This document shows, in pieces, positions 8,812-18,724 of a stretch of DNA of 64,000 bases; position 1 is the first letter of the stretch; each line of letters opens with the position of its first letter. The stretch lies in contig JAEYTL010000028.1 in the NCBI GenBank assembly GCA_023434025.1, positions 124,001 through 188,000 on the forward strand. Reading direction: 5' to 3'. The DNA is from Bacteroidota bacterium (lineage in GTDB: Bacteria; Bacteroidota; Bacteroidia; Flavobacteriales; Flavobacteriaceae). The notes below the pieces were generated by a model that saw only the letters and a list, made by a program, of their open reading frames with translations, was not told where the DNA came from and did no database searches. Made by a program: the position numbers and the translations under genes.

Positions 8812-10194
8812 ATGAAGGTAAGAACAAGTATAATTCCATCTAAACCGACTTTTGTAGGTTTTGAAAAAACAATCGATAAAAAAGCAATCTGCATTTTTGC
8901 TGCCACCGGTTTTTTTTTAGATCAGGATACCTATTTTAACGAACAGAAAGTTTTGAAACCGGGTTTTGATTATGGCATAGAAAGAGATAAGGTTATCACA
9001 GAAAACCAGTATTTCAAATGGCATTATAATCCGGTCGAAAGACCTTTTGAGCAGGTTGTTAAAGAATTTGCAGAGCTTTTTGAGACCATTATTCACGAAC
9101 AGGTTGGGGATAAAAAAGTGATTTTACCTCTTTCTGGGGGATTAGATAGCAGAACACAGGCTGCAGCCTTATATCACCTGAAAAAAAATGTACAGAGTTA
9201 CAGTTACGAATTTGAAGATGGGCTTATAGAAACGTGTTTTGCCCAAAAAATTGCTAAGGTTTGTCATTTTCCTTTTGAGAAATGGACTATTCCAAAAGGT
9301 TATTTATGGAAGGATATTGAAAAAATTGCCAAAATTAACCAATGTTATACTGAGTTTACACATCCCCGTCAAGCTGCTGTTTTAGACAAGCTTTCCAAAA
9401 TGGGGGACGTTTTTTGCCTGGGTCATTGGGGTGATGTTCTTTTTGACGACATGAAAGTAGATGATCAGCTGCCATTTGAAGCTCAGGTAGAGTTGATGGT
9501 GAAGAAGGTGCTTAAAAAAGGAGGCTTGATTCTGGGTAAAAAGCTTTGGGAAGAATGGCAGCTTGAAGGAGACTTTGAAACGTATCTACGGGATAGAATA
9601 AGAGTCCTGTTAAAGGCTGTCCATATCCCGCAAAGTGCCAATGCACAAATAAGAGCTTTTAAAAGTTTGTATTGGGCTCCGAGGTGGACGAGCGTTAATC
9701 TGTCTTTTTTTGAGTCTGTTAAGCCCATTACCCTCCCTTATTATGATAACCGGATGTGTGAATTTATTTGTACTGTTCCGGAAAAATACCTTGCAGGAAG
9801 ACAGATTCAGATTGCTTATCTTAAAATGCGGAACCCGGCACTGGCCAAAATTGCCTGGCAGGATCAAAGGCCTTTTAACCTGTACAACTACCATTGGAAT
9901 AAATTTCCGTGGAATTTGCCCTACCGGCTATACAAAAAAATTGACAGGGAATTTATTACCCGAAACAAAGTGGTTAATAATTATGAGAATCAATTTTTAG
10001 GAGATCAGAATGATAAGGAACTTAAAAAATGGCTATTTGATAATCCTGATTTTAATAATTTTATAAGCGAACCATTAGTAAAAGAAATTTACAATAGTTT
10101 TCAAGGTGAAGAAAGTTTAAAATATTCTCATCCGGTCAGTACGCTTTTAACTTTATCCTTATTCTCAAAGTTAAATCGCCATGAGAAAGTATAA
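8812..10194 (+). CDS. Asparagine-synthetase-like protein without a functional glutaminase Cys
   Basis: 460 aa. The ATP-PPi loop SGGLDS is intact at residues 108-113 and the following ~340 residues match the synthetase domain. In place of the Ntn glutaminase domain is about 100 residues beginning MKVRTSIIPSKP, with no Cys2 and no glutamine-pocket motifs. It could use free ammonia, take ammonia from the intact AsnB-like protein at 4295-6133, or catalyse a different adenylation/ligation. It sits between two glycosyltransferase genes (5 bp after one, 14-bp overlap with the next). Confidence 0.8.
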   Translation: MKVRTSIIPSKPTFVGFEKTIDKKAICIFAATGFFLDQDTYFNEQKVLKPGFDYGIERDKVITENQYFKWHYNPVERPFEQVVKEFAELFETIIHEQVGDKKVILPLSGGLDSRTQAAALYHLKKNVQSYSYEFEDGLIETCFAQKIAKVCHFPFEKWTIPKGYLWKDIEKIAKINQCYTEFTHPRQAAVLDKLSKMGDVFCLGHWGDVLFDDMKVDDQLPFEAQVELMVKKVLKKGGLILGKKLWEEWQLEGDFETYLRDRIRVLLKAVHIPQSANAQIRAFKSLYWAPRWTSVNLSFFESVKPITLPYYDNRMCEFICTVPEKYLAGRQIQIAYLKMRNPALAKIAWQDQRPFNLYNYHWNKFPWNLPYRLYKKIDREFITRNKVVNNYENQFLGDQNDKELKKWLFDNPDFNNFISEPLVKEIYNSFQGEESLKYSHPVSTLLTLSLFSKLNRHEKV

Positions 10195-11362
10195 AATTGC
10201 TATTTATTCCGGCGAAATTCCGCCTCCTACTTTTATCTACCGGTTGATAAACGGATTGGCAGATGAAAATCAATCCATACTATTAGTGGGTAATCTAACC
10301 CGAAAAGTTTCGTATCAATCCAATCATATTAAGGTAGTTGGTTTTTCAGGAAGAATCAGTAAATTTTGGATACTTTTTAAATATTCTATCCTATTATTCC
10401 TTTTTCATAGAAAAAACAAAAGGAAGATTGACCAATGGATAAAAGTGAATGTGAAGAACAAAAAATTATCCAAGATAAGGTATTATCCGATAGTGTATCA
10501 TATGCCTGATATTTTTCATTTGCAATGGGCCAAATCTGTTGCTGATTGGATTTGGGTCAAAGAGTTTGGGATTAAGTTGATTGTTAGCCTACGTGGAGCA
10601 CATATCAATTATACCCCCATCTGTGATCCCCGATTTGTGGGTATTTACAGTAACTACTTTCCTTTCGTTGATGGCTTTCACGGCGTCTCTGAGGCAATTA
10701 TAGCTGAGGCCTCAAAATATAAGGCGGATATAAAAAAATGTAAAGTCGTTTACAGTGGTTTAGACTTAAAAAAAATGTCTTTTAATGATTTAAAAAAGCC
10801 GGTTCAGGAGCTTCAGATACTGTCTGTCGGAAGAAATCACTGGAAAAAAGGATATAGATATGCATTGGATACCATGAAGATTTTGAAAGAAAGTAAAATC
10901 AAGTTCACCTATACTATTGTTGGAGTTGATACAGACGAAGAATTAGTTTTTCAACGCAGGCAGTTGAATTTGGAAGAGGAAGTAATTTTTGTGTCTAAAT
11001 TAGCCTTTCATGATGTGACGGAAAAGATAGTGAACTCAAGTTTATTGCTTTTGCCTAGTTTGGAGGAGGGTATTGCGAATGTGGTTTTAGAGGCAATGGC
11101 TTTAGGAACAATGGTCGTTTCAACAGATTGTGGCGGAATGAGAGAAGTGGTACGACACAAAGAAAACGGTTTTTTGGTTCCTGTAAGAAGCCCTAAAGAA
11201 ATGGCTAAAGCTATTTTGGAGACCACTCAGCTTTCCGAACCGGAGATGTTAAAAATGCTTAGGTCAGCCAGACAACAAATTGAAAAAAATCATGAGGCAA
11301 AAAAAATGATTCACGATATGCTAACACTTTATAATCAAGTCTGTGAGTATGAAAAGAGCTAA
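10181..11362 (+). CDS. Family 4 glycosyltransferase
   Basis: 393 aa. C-terminal GT4 donor domain with SVGRNHWKKGYRYALDTM and EEGIANVVLEAMALGT. SLRGAHINYTP near residue 137 is the acceptor-side loop. It is a near neighbour in sequence to the following GT4 (both have VGR.HWKKG...Y....ILK), pointing to duplication within the cluster. It overlaps genes on both sides by 14 and 20 bp. Confidence 0.9.
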   Translation: MRKYKIAIYSGEIPPPTFIYRLINGLADENQSILLVGNLTRKVSYQSNHIKVVGFSGRISKFWILFKYSILLFLFHRKNKRKIDQWIKVNVKNKKLSKIRYYPIVYHMPDIFHLQWAKSVADWIWVKEFGIKLIVSLRGAHINYTPICDPRFVGIYSNYFPFVDGFHGVSEAIIAEASKYKADIKKCKVVYSGLDLKKMSFNDLKKPVQELQILSVGRNHWKKGYRYALDTMKILKESKIKFTYTIVGVDTDEELVFQRRQLNLEEEVIFVSKLAFHDVTEKIVNSSLLLLPSLEEGIANVVLEAMALGTMVVSTDCGGMREVVRHKENGFLVPVRSPKEMAKAILETTQLSEPEMLKMLRSARQQIEKNHEAKKMIHDMLTLYNQVCEYEKS

Positions 11363-12530
11363 TCGTATTGGTTTGGTTTTGCCCAATGTTCCCGGTTATT
11401 CGGAAACTTTTTTCAATACAAAAATAAAAGGACTTCAGGCGAATGGCTATGAAGTTATTCTTTTTTCAAACAGTAAGTCTGGAGTGCAACATCCAACCTG
11501 TAAGACTTTTTTTGCTCCGAATTTTGACGTCAGATTATCACTGATTGTTGAAATTTTTATGATAGTATTCAATTGTCTAAAAGCTTCTAGACCGGCAATA
11601 GACCTTTTCAGGTTAAACAGAAAGGATGGTTTAAGTGTCAAAAATTCAATCAAGAACATGTTTATCAACAGTCATTTTCTGCCACACAAATTAGATTGGC
11701 TTCATTTTGGTTTTGGTACCATGGCCTTGCAAAGTGAAAATGTAGCAGAGGCCATCGGAGCAAAAATGGCTGTAAGTTTCAGGGGGTTTGATTTGTATAT
11801 TTATACGGCTAAATTTCCCAACAGCTATGAATTATTATTTTCTAAAAAAGTGAGATACCATGTTCTTTCTGATGAAATGAAGAACACACTAACAGATGCT
11901 GGCATTTCTGAAGAGAACATCTGTAAAATCACACCGGCAATTGATGTAGACTTTTTTAAGGCAGGTGTCATACTGCCAAAGACTGACTCCACCGTAATAC
12001 AGTTTATAACCGTTGGTCGTTTACATTGGAAAAAAGGAATAGAATATACATTGGAAGCTTTTTTAATTCTGAAAAAACAAAATATTTCGTTTCATTATAC
12101 GGTTATCGGTGAAGGAAATGAAAAAGAAAAACTTATGTTTGCAGTTCATCAACTTGGACTGGAAGGAAATGTTACTTTTGTGGGTAAAATAGAACACACC
12201 AAAGTAAAATATTACCTAGAAAAAAGTGATTACTACCTTCAATATAGTGTACAAGAGGGATTTTGCAATGCGGTACTGGAGGCTCAGGCCATGGGACTAT
12301 TGTGTATTGTAAGTGATGCAGACGGTCTTAGTGAAAATGTTTTGAATGCCAAAACAGGTTGGGTTGTGCCGAAAAGAAATCCACCGTTGTTAGCTGATAA
12401 AATTGTTGAAGTGATCAGTTTAAACGAAATTAACAGGTTAAAAATGGAAGAGAATGCAATGGAAAGAGTAAAGGAAGAGTTTAATTTAGTCAAACAAACA
12501 CAAGAATTTATGTCATTTTATGAGGATTAA
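11343..12530 (+). CDS. Family 4 glycosyltransferase
   Basis: 395 aa. GLVLPNVPGYSETFFNTKI is a typical WcaL/AmsK-like GT4 opening; SFRGFDLYIY, VGRLHWKKGIEYTLEAF and QEGFCNAVLEAQAMGL follow. Paralogous to the preceding gene. Function inferred: hexosyl transfer to the lipid-linked repeat unit. Confidence 0.9.
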   Translation: MSMKRANRIGLVLPNVPGYSETFFNTKIKGLQANGYEVILFSNSKSGVQHPTCKTFFAPNFDVRLSLIVEIFMIVFNCLKASRPAIDLFRLNRKDGLSVKNSIKNMFINSHFLPHKLDWLHFGFGTMALQSENVAEAIGAKMAVSFRGFDLYIYTAKFPNSYELLFSKKVRYHVLSDEMKNTLTDAGISEENICKITPAIDVDFFKAGVILPKTDSTVIQFITVGRLHWKKGIEYTLEAFLILKKQNISFHYTVIGEGNEKEKLMFAVHQLGLEGNVTFVGKIEHTKVKYYLEKSDYYLQYSVQEGFCNAVLEAQAMGLLCIVSDADGLSENVLNAKTGWVVPKRNPPLLADKIVEVISLNEINRLKMEENAMERVKEEFNLVKQTQEFMSFYED

Positions 12531-12544
12531 TTATTAAATTATTC

Positions 12545-13972
12545 ATGCTTTTTAACTCAATCGAATTTTTTATATTCCTGCCGTTCGTTTTTTTGCTTTA
12601 TTGGATGCTTCAAGGGCAAAAGCTATCATGGCAAAACAGGTTACTTTTATTGGCAAGCTATTTTTTTTATGCTTGCTGGGATTGGCGTTTTCTATTCTTG
12701 CTCATATTTTCAACCGGTCTCGATTATTTTGCCGGTTTAATGATGCAAAAAGCAAAGAATGAATCGAACAGAAAATTTTGGTTTTGGCTAACCATTTCCA
12801 TAAATATAGGGTTTTTAGGTATTTTTAAATACTATAATTTTTTTGTTGATTCTTTTGCTGAACTGTTAACCGGATTGGGTTTTCATGTACACTATTCAAC
12901 TTTGAATGTTGTTTTGCCTGTTGGGATCTCTTTTTATACTTTTCATGGTCTTTCTTATGTGATTGATATTTATAAAAGAAAAATTGAACCAGAACACAAT
13001 TGGGTTGAATATGCTCTGTTTGTAAGCTATTTTCCGTTATTAGTAGCGGGACCAATTGAAAGAGCGACTCATTTACTTCCTCAGATCAAGGAAAAAAGAA
13101 ACTTTAGTTACGATAAAGCCATTCAAGGGGTAAAACAAATTATATGGGGATTATTCAAAAAAGTGGTAGTGGCAGACAATTGTGCCTTTTTTGTGAATCA
13201 GATTTTTAATGATTCAGCAAGTTATTCTGCCCCTGAACTTTGGTTGGGAAGTGTTTTATTTGCCTTTCAGATTTATGGCGATTTTAGCGGATATTCAGAT
13301 ATAGCACTGGGGACTTCCAAATTATTCGGAATTGATTTGCTCCGAAATTTCAATTTCCCGTATTTTTCAAAAGATATTGCTGATTTTTGGAGAAGGTGGC
13401 ACATTTCACTTTCCACTTGGTTCAGAGACTACTTATATATTCCTTTAGGCGGAAGTAGAGGAACAAAATGGCAGAGTGTTAGAAATACATTTATTATTTT
13501 TTTAGTCAGTGGATTTTGGCATGGTGCGAATTGGACTTTTATAGTTTGGGGGCTGATTCATGCCTTACTTTTTATGCCGTTACTTCTGTTAAATTCAAAT
13601 AGGACTTCACTCGTTCACTCAAACTATACTTTTAAAGATTTACCTAAAGTACTGGTTACTTTTATTTTTGTTTGTTTGGCTTGGGTGTTTTTTAGGGCAG
13701 ATAATTTAACCGAATCATGGCATTATATTAAAGGAATGTTTGATTTCAGAGATTTAAAATTGTATTTCTTTTATAAGAATTCAAAATATGGTTTGATTTC
13801 TGTATTGTGTTTAATTTCAATTATATGGTTAATCATAACAGAATGGAAAAACGTAAAAAGAAATAACTATGAAATTCAACTATCAAAATTTAATTTGTTT
13901 ATATTGCTCATCATGATTTTCTTTATGGGATCATTTAAAAATCAAATGAGTTTTATTTATTTTCAATTTTAA
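12545..13972 (+). CDS. MBOAT-family membrane O-acyltransferase (AlgI/DltB-like)
   Basis: 475 aa, roughly ten hydrophobic segments. MBOAT signatures are clear: DFWRRWHISLSTWFRDYLY (about 280-298) and SGFWHGANWTFIVWG (322-336), where His326 is the expected catalytic residue. The family moves an acyl group across the inner membrane to a periplasmic partner or glycan. The next gene, 3 bp on, encodes an SGNH-like protein, as in AlgI/AlgJ/AlgX and PatA/PatB systems. Inferred job: acetylation of the polysaccharide on the periplasmic side. Confidence 0.92.
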   Translation: MLFNSIEFFIFLPFVFLLYWMLQGQKLSWQNRLLLLASYFFYACWDWRFLFLLIFSTGLDYFAGLMMQKAKNESNRKFWFWLTISINIGFLGIFKYYNFFVDSFAELLTGLGFHVHYSTLNVVLPVGISFYTFHGLSYVIDIYKRKIEPEHNWVEYALFVSYFPLLVAGPIERATHLLPQIKEKRNFSYDKAIQGVKQIIWGLFKKVVVADNCAFFVNQIFNDSASYSAPELWLGSVLFAFQIYGDFSGYSDIALGTSKLFGIDLLRNFNFPYFSKDIADFWRRWHISLSTWFRDYLYIPLGGSRGTKWQSVRNTFIIFLVSGFWHGANWTFIVWGLIHALLFMPLLLLNSNRTSLVHSNYTFKDLPKVLVTFIFVCLAWVFFRADNLTESWHYIKGMFDFRDLKLYFFYKNSKYGLISVLCLISIIWLIITEWKNVKRNNYEIQLSKFNLFILLIMIFFMGSFKNQMSFIYFQF

Positions 13973-13975
13973 CAA

Positions 13976-14878
13976 ATGTATAAATTCTTAAAAAAAATAG
14001 TAATCTATGGTTTATCATGTTTTATTATACTTAACATGATTGCTTTTTTTTGCCTTTACTTTTTAGGGAAATCATGTTTTTATAAACAACAATTTGTTAA
14101 AAATGGTGTAGCAGAAACTACTTTTGATTATGTAGTGCTTGGATCCAGTACCGGACTAACAACACTGGATACTAAATTGATAGATTCGTTAACACAAAAA
14201 AAAGGATTAAACATCAGCATTGATGATTCCGGTTTAAGTTCTCAGTATTTAATGCTTCAACATTTTTATTCATGCGGAAAAAGTACTGAAAAATTGATTC
14301 TGGCTGTTATGCCTGATGATTTATGTAATGCCAATCCGAAGATCAATACAAATGATTATCGTTTTATCCCTTATATATGGAATGATGAAGTGAAAGATTA
14401 TTTTCATAAGATGGATGGAAAAAATAAATTTTTACACAGTATATCAGATTATTTTCCTTTATTTTCTGTGAGTTACTATAATACAGAACTTTTTTACCCG
14501 GGACTTCTATCCGTTTTAAAACCTCGTTACAGGTACTTGTTTGATGATCGGGGAAATTTCAGCTATCCGGCAAAGAGTTCAGCTAAAGTGTTAGACAAGC
14601 AAACTCATAACCTTAAAATTATAGAATATAAAAATCCTTATTTGAGCAAAATAGTTGACTTTTGCCGTGAAAATACGATAGCGTTAGTATTGTATCAGTC
14701 ACCAATTTATAAAAGTAGTTTAGTTTTTCCTGAAAGTATTACCCTAATTGATCATTCAGCGTTAATTGTTGATGATAATTATTTTTATGATAAAATTCAT
14801 GTCAATAATGAAGGTAGAGAAATTTGTTCGATAAAAGTTATTGATGCGGTGTTTAATGAAATCCAGATAAAAAGATGA
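13976..14878 (+). CDS. SGNH-like partner of the MBOAT acyltransferase
   Basis: 300 aa. One N-terminal membrane anchor (residues ~8-31), then an extracytoplasmic domain starting with VVLGSSTG (53-60), the likely block I with nucleophilic Ser57 or Ser58, and ending with DKIHVNNEG where Asp272 and His275 fit the block V D-x-x-H pair. Overall similarity to named families is not obvious, so the assignment rests on these motifs and on its place 3 bp after the MBOAT gene. Likely transfers the acyl group to the glycan. Confidence 0.65.
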   Translation: MYKFLKKIVIYGLSCFIILNMIAFFCLYFLGKSCFYKQQFVKNGVAETTFDYVVLGSSTGLTTLDTKLIDSLTQKKGLNISIDDSGLSSQYLMLQHFYSCGKSTEKLILAVMPDDLCNANPKINTNDYRFIPYIWNDEVKDYFHKMDGKNKFLHSISDYFPLFSVSYYNTELFYPGLLSVLKPRYRYLFDDRGNFSYPAKSSAKVLDKQTHNLKIIEYKNPYLSKIVDFCRENTIALVLYQSPIYKSSLVFPESITLIDHSALIVDDNYFYDKIHVNNEGREICSIKVIDAVFNEIQIKR

Positions 14879-14905
14879 CAACTTTGTCAGAAATATGTGT
14901 AAATA

Positions 14906-16243
14906 ATGATTTTTAATTTTTTAAAATATCAAAAACCAATTTGGTACTTTAATTTAATGCCATCCATTGATTTTGGTTATTTTCCTACTGAAGACCAACT
15001 TTTATCGGAGAACATTTCTATTCAAAAAGATTTTCGATACCAATCTTCAGAAAGTATTAATCGAGATTTAGCATGGAGGGCATTTCAGTCCGGCTTTATA
15101 AACAAAAAATACCAACCCGGATTAAATATTTGGAAAAAAATGAAGTTGCCCGTAGAGGATGAATATCTTTTCCTAAATAAAAATGTTCATAAGGCTTGGG
15201 TTTTTTATGTTTTGATAATCAGGTTGTTGAGTTTTAACAACCCTTTTTGGGAAATAAAGGCATATTTGAAACATCGAAAAGTTAGTAGAGAAGATTATTC
15301 CAAAGAAATTATCAATTATCCGGAGTATGAAAACTTTGAAAGCACATTGGTTAATTCAAAACCTATGATTTCTGTTATTATTCCAACATTAAACCGTTAT
15401 CAATATTTGAAAGATGTATTTCGGGATTTGGAAAAACAAACCTATAAAAATTTTGAAGTAATTGTCGTTGATCAAACGGATGGCTATAAAGAAGAATTTT
15501 ATAAAGGATGGAATTTAGATCTAAAGCATTGGTTTCAGGAAGAAAAAGCATTGTGGAGGGCAAGGAATGAAGCCATAAAATCGGCCAAAGGAGAATTGAT
15601 TTTATTATATGATGATGATTCTTTGGTAGAGCCTGACTGGATAGAAGAACATTTAAAGTGTATGGATTATTTTAAAGCTGATTTGTCCTCAGGTGTTTCA
15701 ATAAGTGTAGTTGGTGCAGAAGTTCCAAAGAATTATAACTATTTTAAATGGAGTGATCAATTGGACACGGGAAACGTTTTGATCAAAAAAAAGGTATTTT
15801 ACAAAATCGGTTTTTTTGATTTACAATTTGAAAAGCAGCGTATGGGAGACGGAGAGTATGGTTTGCGTTGTTATTTAAATGGTTACAAAAATATATCCAA
15901 TTATAAAGCAAAGCGAATTCATTTAAAAGTAGGAGAAGGTGGCCTAAGGCAAATGGGGAGCTGGGATGGTTGGCGGCCTAAGAAATTGTTGGGACCAAGG
16001 CCGGTGCCCAGTGTATTGTATTATGCCAGAAAATACTATAAAACCAAGAGCTCAATATTAATGTTGATGGCAAATATAATTCCATCATATATCCCTTATA
16101 AATTTAAAAGAAGTAAATTCTTAAAAGTGCTTTCATTTTTGATGATTGCTTTTTTGTTACCTTTGATTCTCTATCAGGTTATAACCTCTTGGAAATTATC
16201 AAATAAAAAACTGAAAGAAGTAAGTAAAATTCAGATGTCATGA
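14906..16243 (+). CDS. Family 2 glycosyltransferase with N-terminal extension and C-terminal TM segment
   Basis: 445 aa. The GT2 domain starts only at about residue 153 (MISVIIPTLNRYQYLKDVF), with VDQTDG and a YDDDS acidic motif near 235. The first ~150 residues match no family I recognise (IDFGYFPTEDQLL). A hydrophobic helix near 410-430 suggests membrane association. A 214-bp gap follows. Confidence 0.85.
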   Translation: MIFNFLKYQKPIWYFNLMPSIDFGYFPTEDQLLSENISIQKDFRYQSSESINRDLAWRAFQSGFINKKYQPGLNIWKKMKLPVEDEYLFLNKNVHKAWVFYVLIIRLLSFNNPFWEIKAYLKHRKVSREDYSKEIINYPEYENFESTLVNSKPMISVIIPTLNRYQYLKDVFRDLEKQTYKNFEVIVVDQTDGYKEEFYKGWNLDLKHWFQEEKALWRARNEAIKSAKGELILLYDDDSLVEPDWIEEHLKCMDYFKADLSSGVSISVVGAEVPKNYNYFKWSDQLDTGNVLIKKKVFYKIGFFDLQFEKQRMGDGEYGLRCYLNGYKNISNYKAKRIHLKVGEGGLRQMGSWDGWRPKKLLGPRPVPSVLYYARKYYKTKSSILMLMANIIPSYIPYKFKRSKFLKVLSFLMIAFLLPLILYQVITSWKLSNKKLKEVSKIQMS

Positions 16244-16457
16244 TATTGAGAAATACTAAGACGTCTGGCATTATATAAAATTATTTGATATTGGTATGGT
16301 TCTTTCCAGAGAGTATAATTTTGTTTTTGGATAAAAGAAATTTTAGTTGGTGGGTTTAGGAATGTAACCTGCAGAGCAGGGATGGTTAATACTCAAAAAT
16401 AGACTTATAAACTTCTGGATTCAGATCTTAAGCTATTTTCAGAGATGCCCAAATAAT
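16244..16457. other. Unassigned 214-bp gap inside the cluster
   Basis: Unusually long for this packed cluster. All frames are interrupted by stops. No protein family, terminator or consensus promoter was recognised. It may hold a degraded coding fragment or a transcript start for 16458 onward. Confidence 0.3.
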
Positions 16458-17570
16458 ATGTTTTGTATTAAATTAAAGTTGAAAAAAATTATTTTTATAA
16501 CATCCGAATTTCCCCCTTTGCCGGGTGGTATAGGTAATCATGCTTATTTTTTATCAGCTTATTTAGAAAAGGAAGGTTATGAAGTGACCGTAATTACAAA
16601 TTTTAGAGAAGTTTATAAAGATAAAGCGTTTGACCAAGATCAGGCTTTTAAAGTTATCCGGATAAAAAGAAATGCTTTTACTTATTTTAACAGATTTAAA
16701 GCTTCCTTTAGTTATGTCGGTAAAAATGAGTTTATAATTGTTTCCGGGAAGTTTTCTTTATGGATAGGAGCCAGTCTTAAATTATTTTTTAAATCAAAAA
16801 CAATACTGGCTATTTTGCATGGTTCTGAGCTTAATGCTGGAGGAAAGCTATCAAGATTATTGACTAAATGGAGTTTAAAAAAAGTAGATAAACGGGTAGC
16901 GGTATCTACTTTTACTAAATCAATAGCCTTAAAAATAAACCCTACACTAAACATAGATGTGATAAATAACGGTATCGAAATAAAAGATACTTTGTTTGTT
17001 AAAAAGCATAGGCTAAAATATGAAAAGGACAGGTTGAATTTAGTAAGTGTTGGCAATGTAACTTATCGAAAAGGACAACAAAATATAATCAAAGCATTAC
17101 CTTTATTAAAAGAAAAATACCCGGGAATTCATTATCATTGTATTGGGATACCCACCGAAAAGAAGAGTTTTGAAAAATTGGCTGAAAAATTAAGTGTAAC
17201 TGAGAACATAACTTTCCATGGTGTACTTTCTGAGGCGGAAAAGCATACTCTTTTGAGTGACTGTGATGTGTTTTGTATGCTTAGCAGTGTTTTAAAAAAT
17301 GGGGACGTAGAAGGTTTTGGGATAGCGATATTAGAGGCAAATGCTATTGGTATACCAGCCATAGGGTCTAATAATTCCGGCATTGTAGATGCAATTAAAA
17401 ATTATGCTAACGGCATACTTGTAAATCCGGAAAATAAAGACGAAATAGTAAATGCCTTGAAGCTGATTTTAGAGGATTATGATAATTATAGTTTTAGAGC
17501 AAAAGAACACTCTAAAATGTTTCAATGGAATAAAGTAATCCAAAGTTATGTAAAAGTTTTAAATTCATGA
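16458..17570 (+). CDS. Family 4 glycosyltransferase
   Basis: 370 aa. FITSEFPPLPGGIGNHAYFL is the classic GT4 acceptor loop; SVGNVTYRKGQQNIIKAL and VEGFGIAILEANAIGIP form the donor site. The ATG at 16458 gives MFCIKLKLKK before the first strand. The gene ends with a 4-bp overlap onto the next. Confidence 0.9.
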   Translation: MFCIKLKLKKIIFITSEFPPLPGGIGNHAYFLSAYLEKEGYEVTVITNFREVYKDKAFDQDQAFKVIRIKRNAFTYFNRFKASFSYVGKNEFIIVSGKFSLWIGASLKLFFKSKTILAILHGSELNAGGKLSRLLTKWSLKKVDKRVAVSTFTKSIALKINPTLNIDVINNGIEIKDTLFVKKHRLKYEKDRLNLVSVGNVTYRKGQQNIIKALPLLKEKYPGIHYHCIGIPTEKKSFEKLAEKLSVTENITFHGVLSEAEKHTLLSDCDVFCMLSSVLKNGDVEGFGIAILEANAIGIPAIGSNNSGIVDAIKNYANGILVNPENKDEIVNALKLILEDYDNYSFRAKEHSKMFQWNKVIQSYVKVLNS

Positions 17571-18703
17571 AAAGGAAAAAGTTAGTAATCATCTCTCATA
17601 CAAAGCATTATAAAGAAGGTGGTCAGATTGTGGGTTGGGGGGCAACCATAAATGAGGTTAATTTTTTGGCCGAATATTGGGAAGAGGTTGTACATATTGC
17701 TTGTTTATATGATTCAAAGGCTCCAAACAGTTCGTTGCCTTACAATAAAGAAAATATAAAATTTATTTCAATACCTCCCTATGGGGGTAGAACAGTTTTA
17801 TCTAAGCTTTTAATTTTTACTGTAATTCCTGTAATAATATCCAAGGTTTATAAAAATTGTGTTGGTGCTTCTGATGTCCAGTTGCGTTTACCAACTTCAA
17901 TGGGATTGTTTTTGCTCCCTTTGTTTTCATACGTTATCCCCCGGAAGTTTACTTTCTGGGTCAAATATGCTGGAGATTGGGGACAGGTAAATCCTCCGCT
18001 TGCTAACCGGATACAGCGTTATTGGTTAAAAAGGAATTGGGCAAAATGTAAAGTAACAATAAATGGTTTTTGGAAAGATCAACCAAGTCATTGTTTTTCC
18101 TTTGAAAACCCTTGTCTGACACAAGAAGATTTAATAAAGGGGAAAGAGATATCTAACAGTAAAAACTTTGAAAAGCCATTTACATTCTGTTTTGTTGGTA
18201 GAATGGATAGTGTAAAAGGTATATCAAGAATAATAAATTCGTTTAAAAAAATACCTCAAGAAGACATTAACGAAATCCATATGATAGGTGATGGAGTTGA
18301 AATTCAAAAATATAAGTCTGAATCTGAATATTTGAAAGATAAAATCTTTTTTCATGGAGCTCAGAATAAAATTTTTGTTCATAAATATATGGCAAAATCA
18401 GATTTTTTTCTTTTACCGAGTATTGCGGAAGGCTTTCCGAAAGTTGTGGCAGAAGCATCTTGCTACGGAACAATTCCCATAGTTTCTGATGTAGGCAGTA
18501 TCGCACATTATATTAATGAGTCCAGTGGTTTTTTATGGGAAATCCACAATGATAAAGTAAGCTATGAAAAACTGTTTGTTAATGCTTTAGCATCTGAACA
18601 AGAAGAATTATTAAATAAGTCACAGGAAATATTAAAATTAGCAGAATTATTTACTTTTGATAATTATATAAAGAAACTCAAAACACATATCCTTAAATGC
18701 TAG
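17567..18703 (+). CDS. Family 4 glycosyltransferase
   Basis: 378 aa. The C-terminal donor domain is clear: CFVGRMDSVKGISRIINSF, HMIGDG, and AEGFPKVVAEASCYGTIP with VSDVGSI. The N-terminal half is more divergent and contains a hydrophobic stretch near residues 75-125. Translationally coupled to the preceding GT4 by a 4-bp overlap. Confidence 0.88.
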   Translation: MKRKKLVIISHTKHYKEGGQIVGWGATINEVNFLAEYWEEVVHIACLYDSKAPNSSLPYNKENIKFISIPPYGGRTVLSKLLIFTVIPVIISKVYKNCVGASDVQLRLPTSMGLFLLPLFSYVIPRKFTFWVKYAGDWGQVNPPLANRIQRYWLKRNWAKCKVTINGFWKDQPSHCFSFENPCLTQEDLIKGKEISNSKNFEKPFTFCFVGRMDSVKGISRIINSFKKIPQEDINEIHMIGDGVEIQKYKSESEYLKDKIFFHGAQNKIFVHKYMAKSDFFLLPSIAEGFPKVVAEASCYGTIPIVSDVGSIAHYINESSGFLWEIHNDKVSYEKLFVNALASEQEELLNKSQEILKLAELFTFDNYIKKLKTHILKC

Positions 18704-18724
18704 TATAAATTTAATTGTTCAGTA

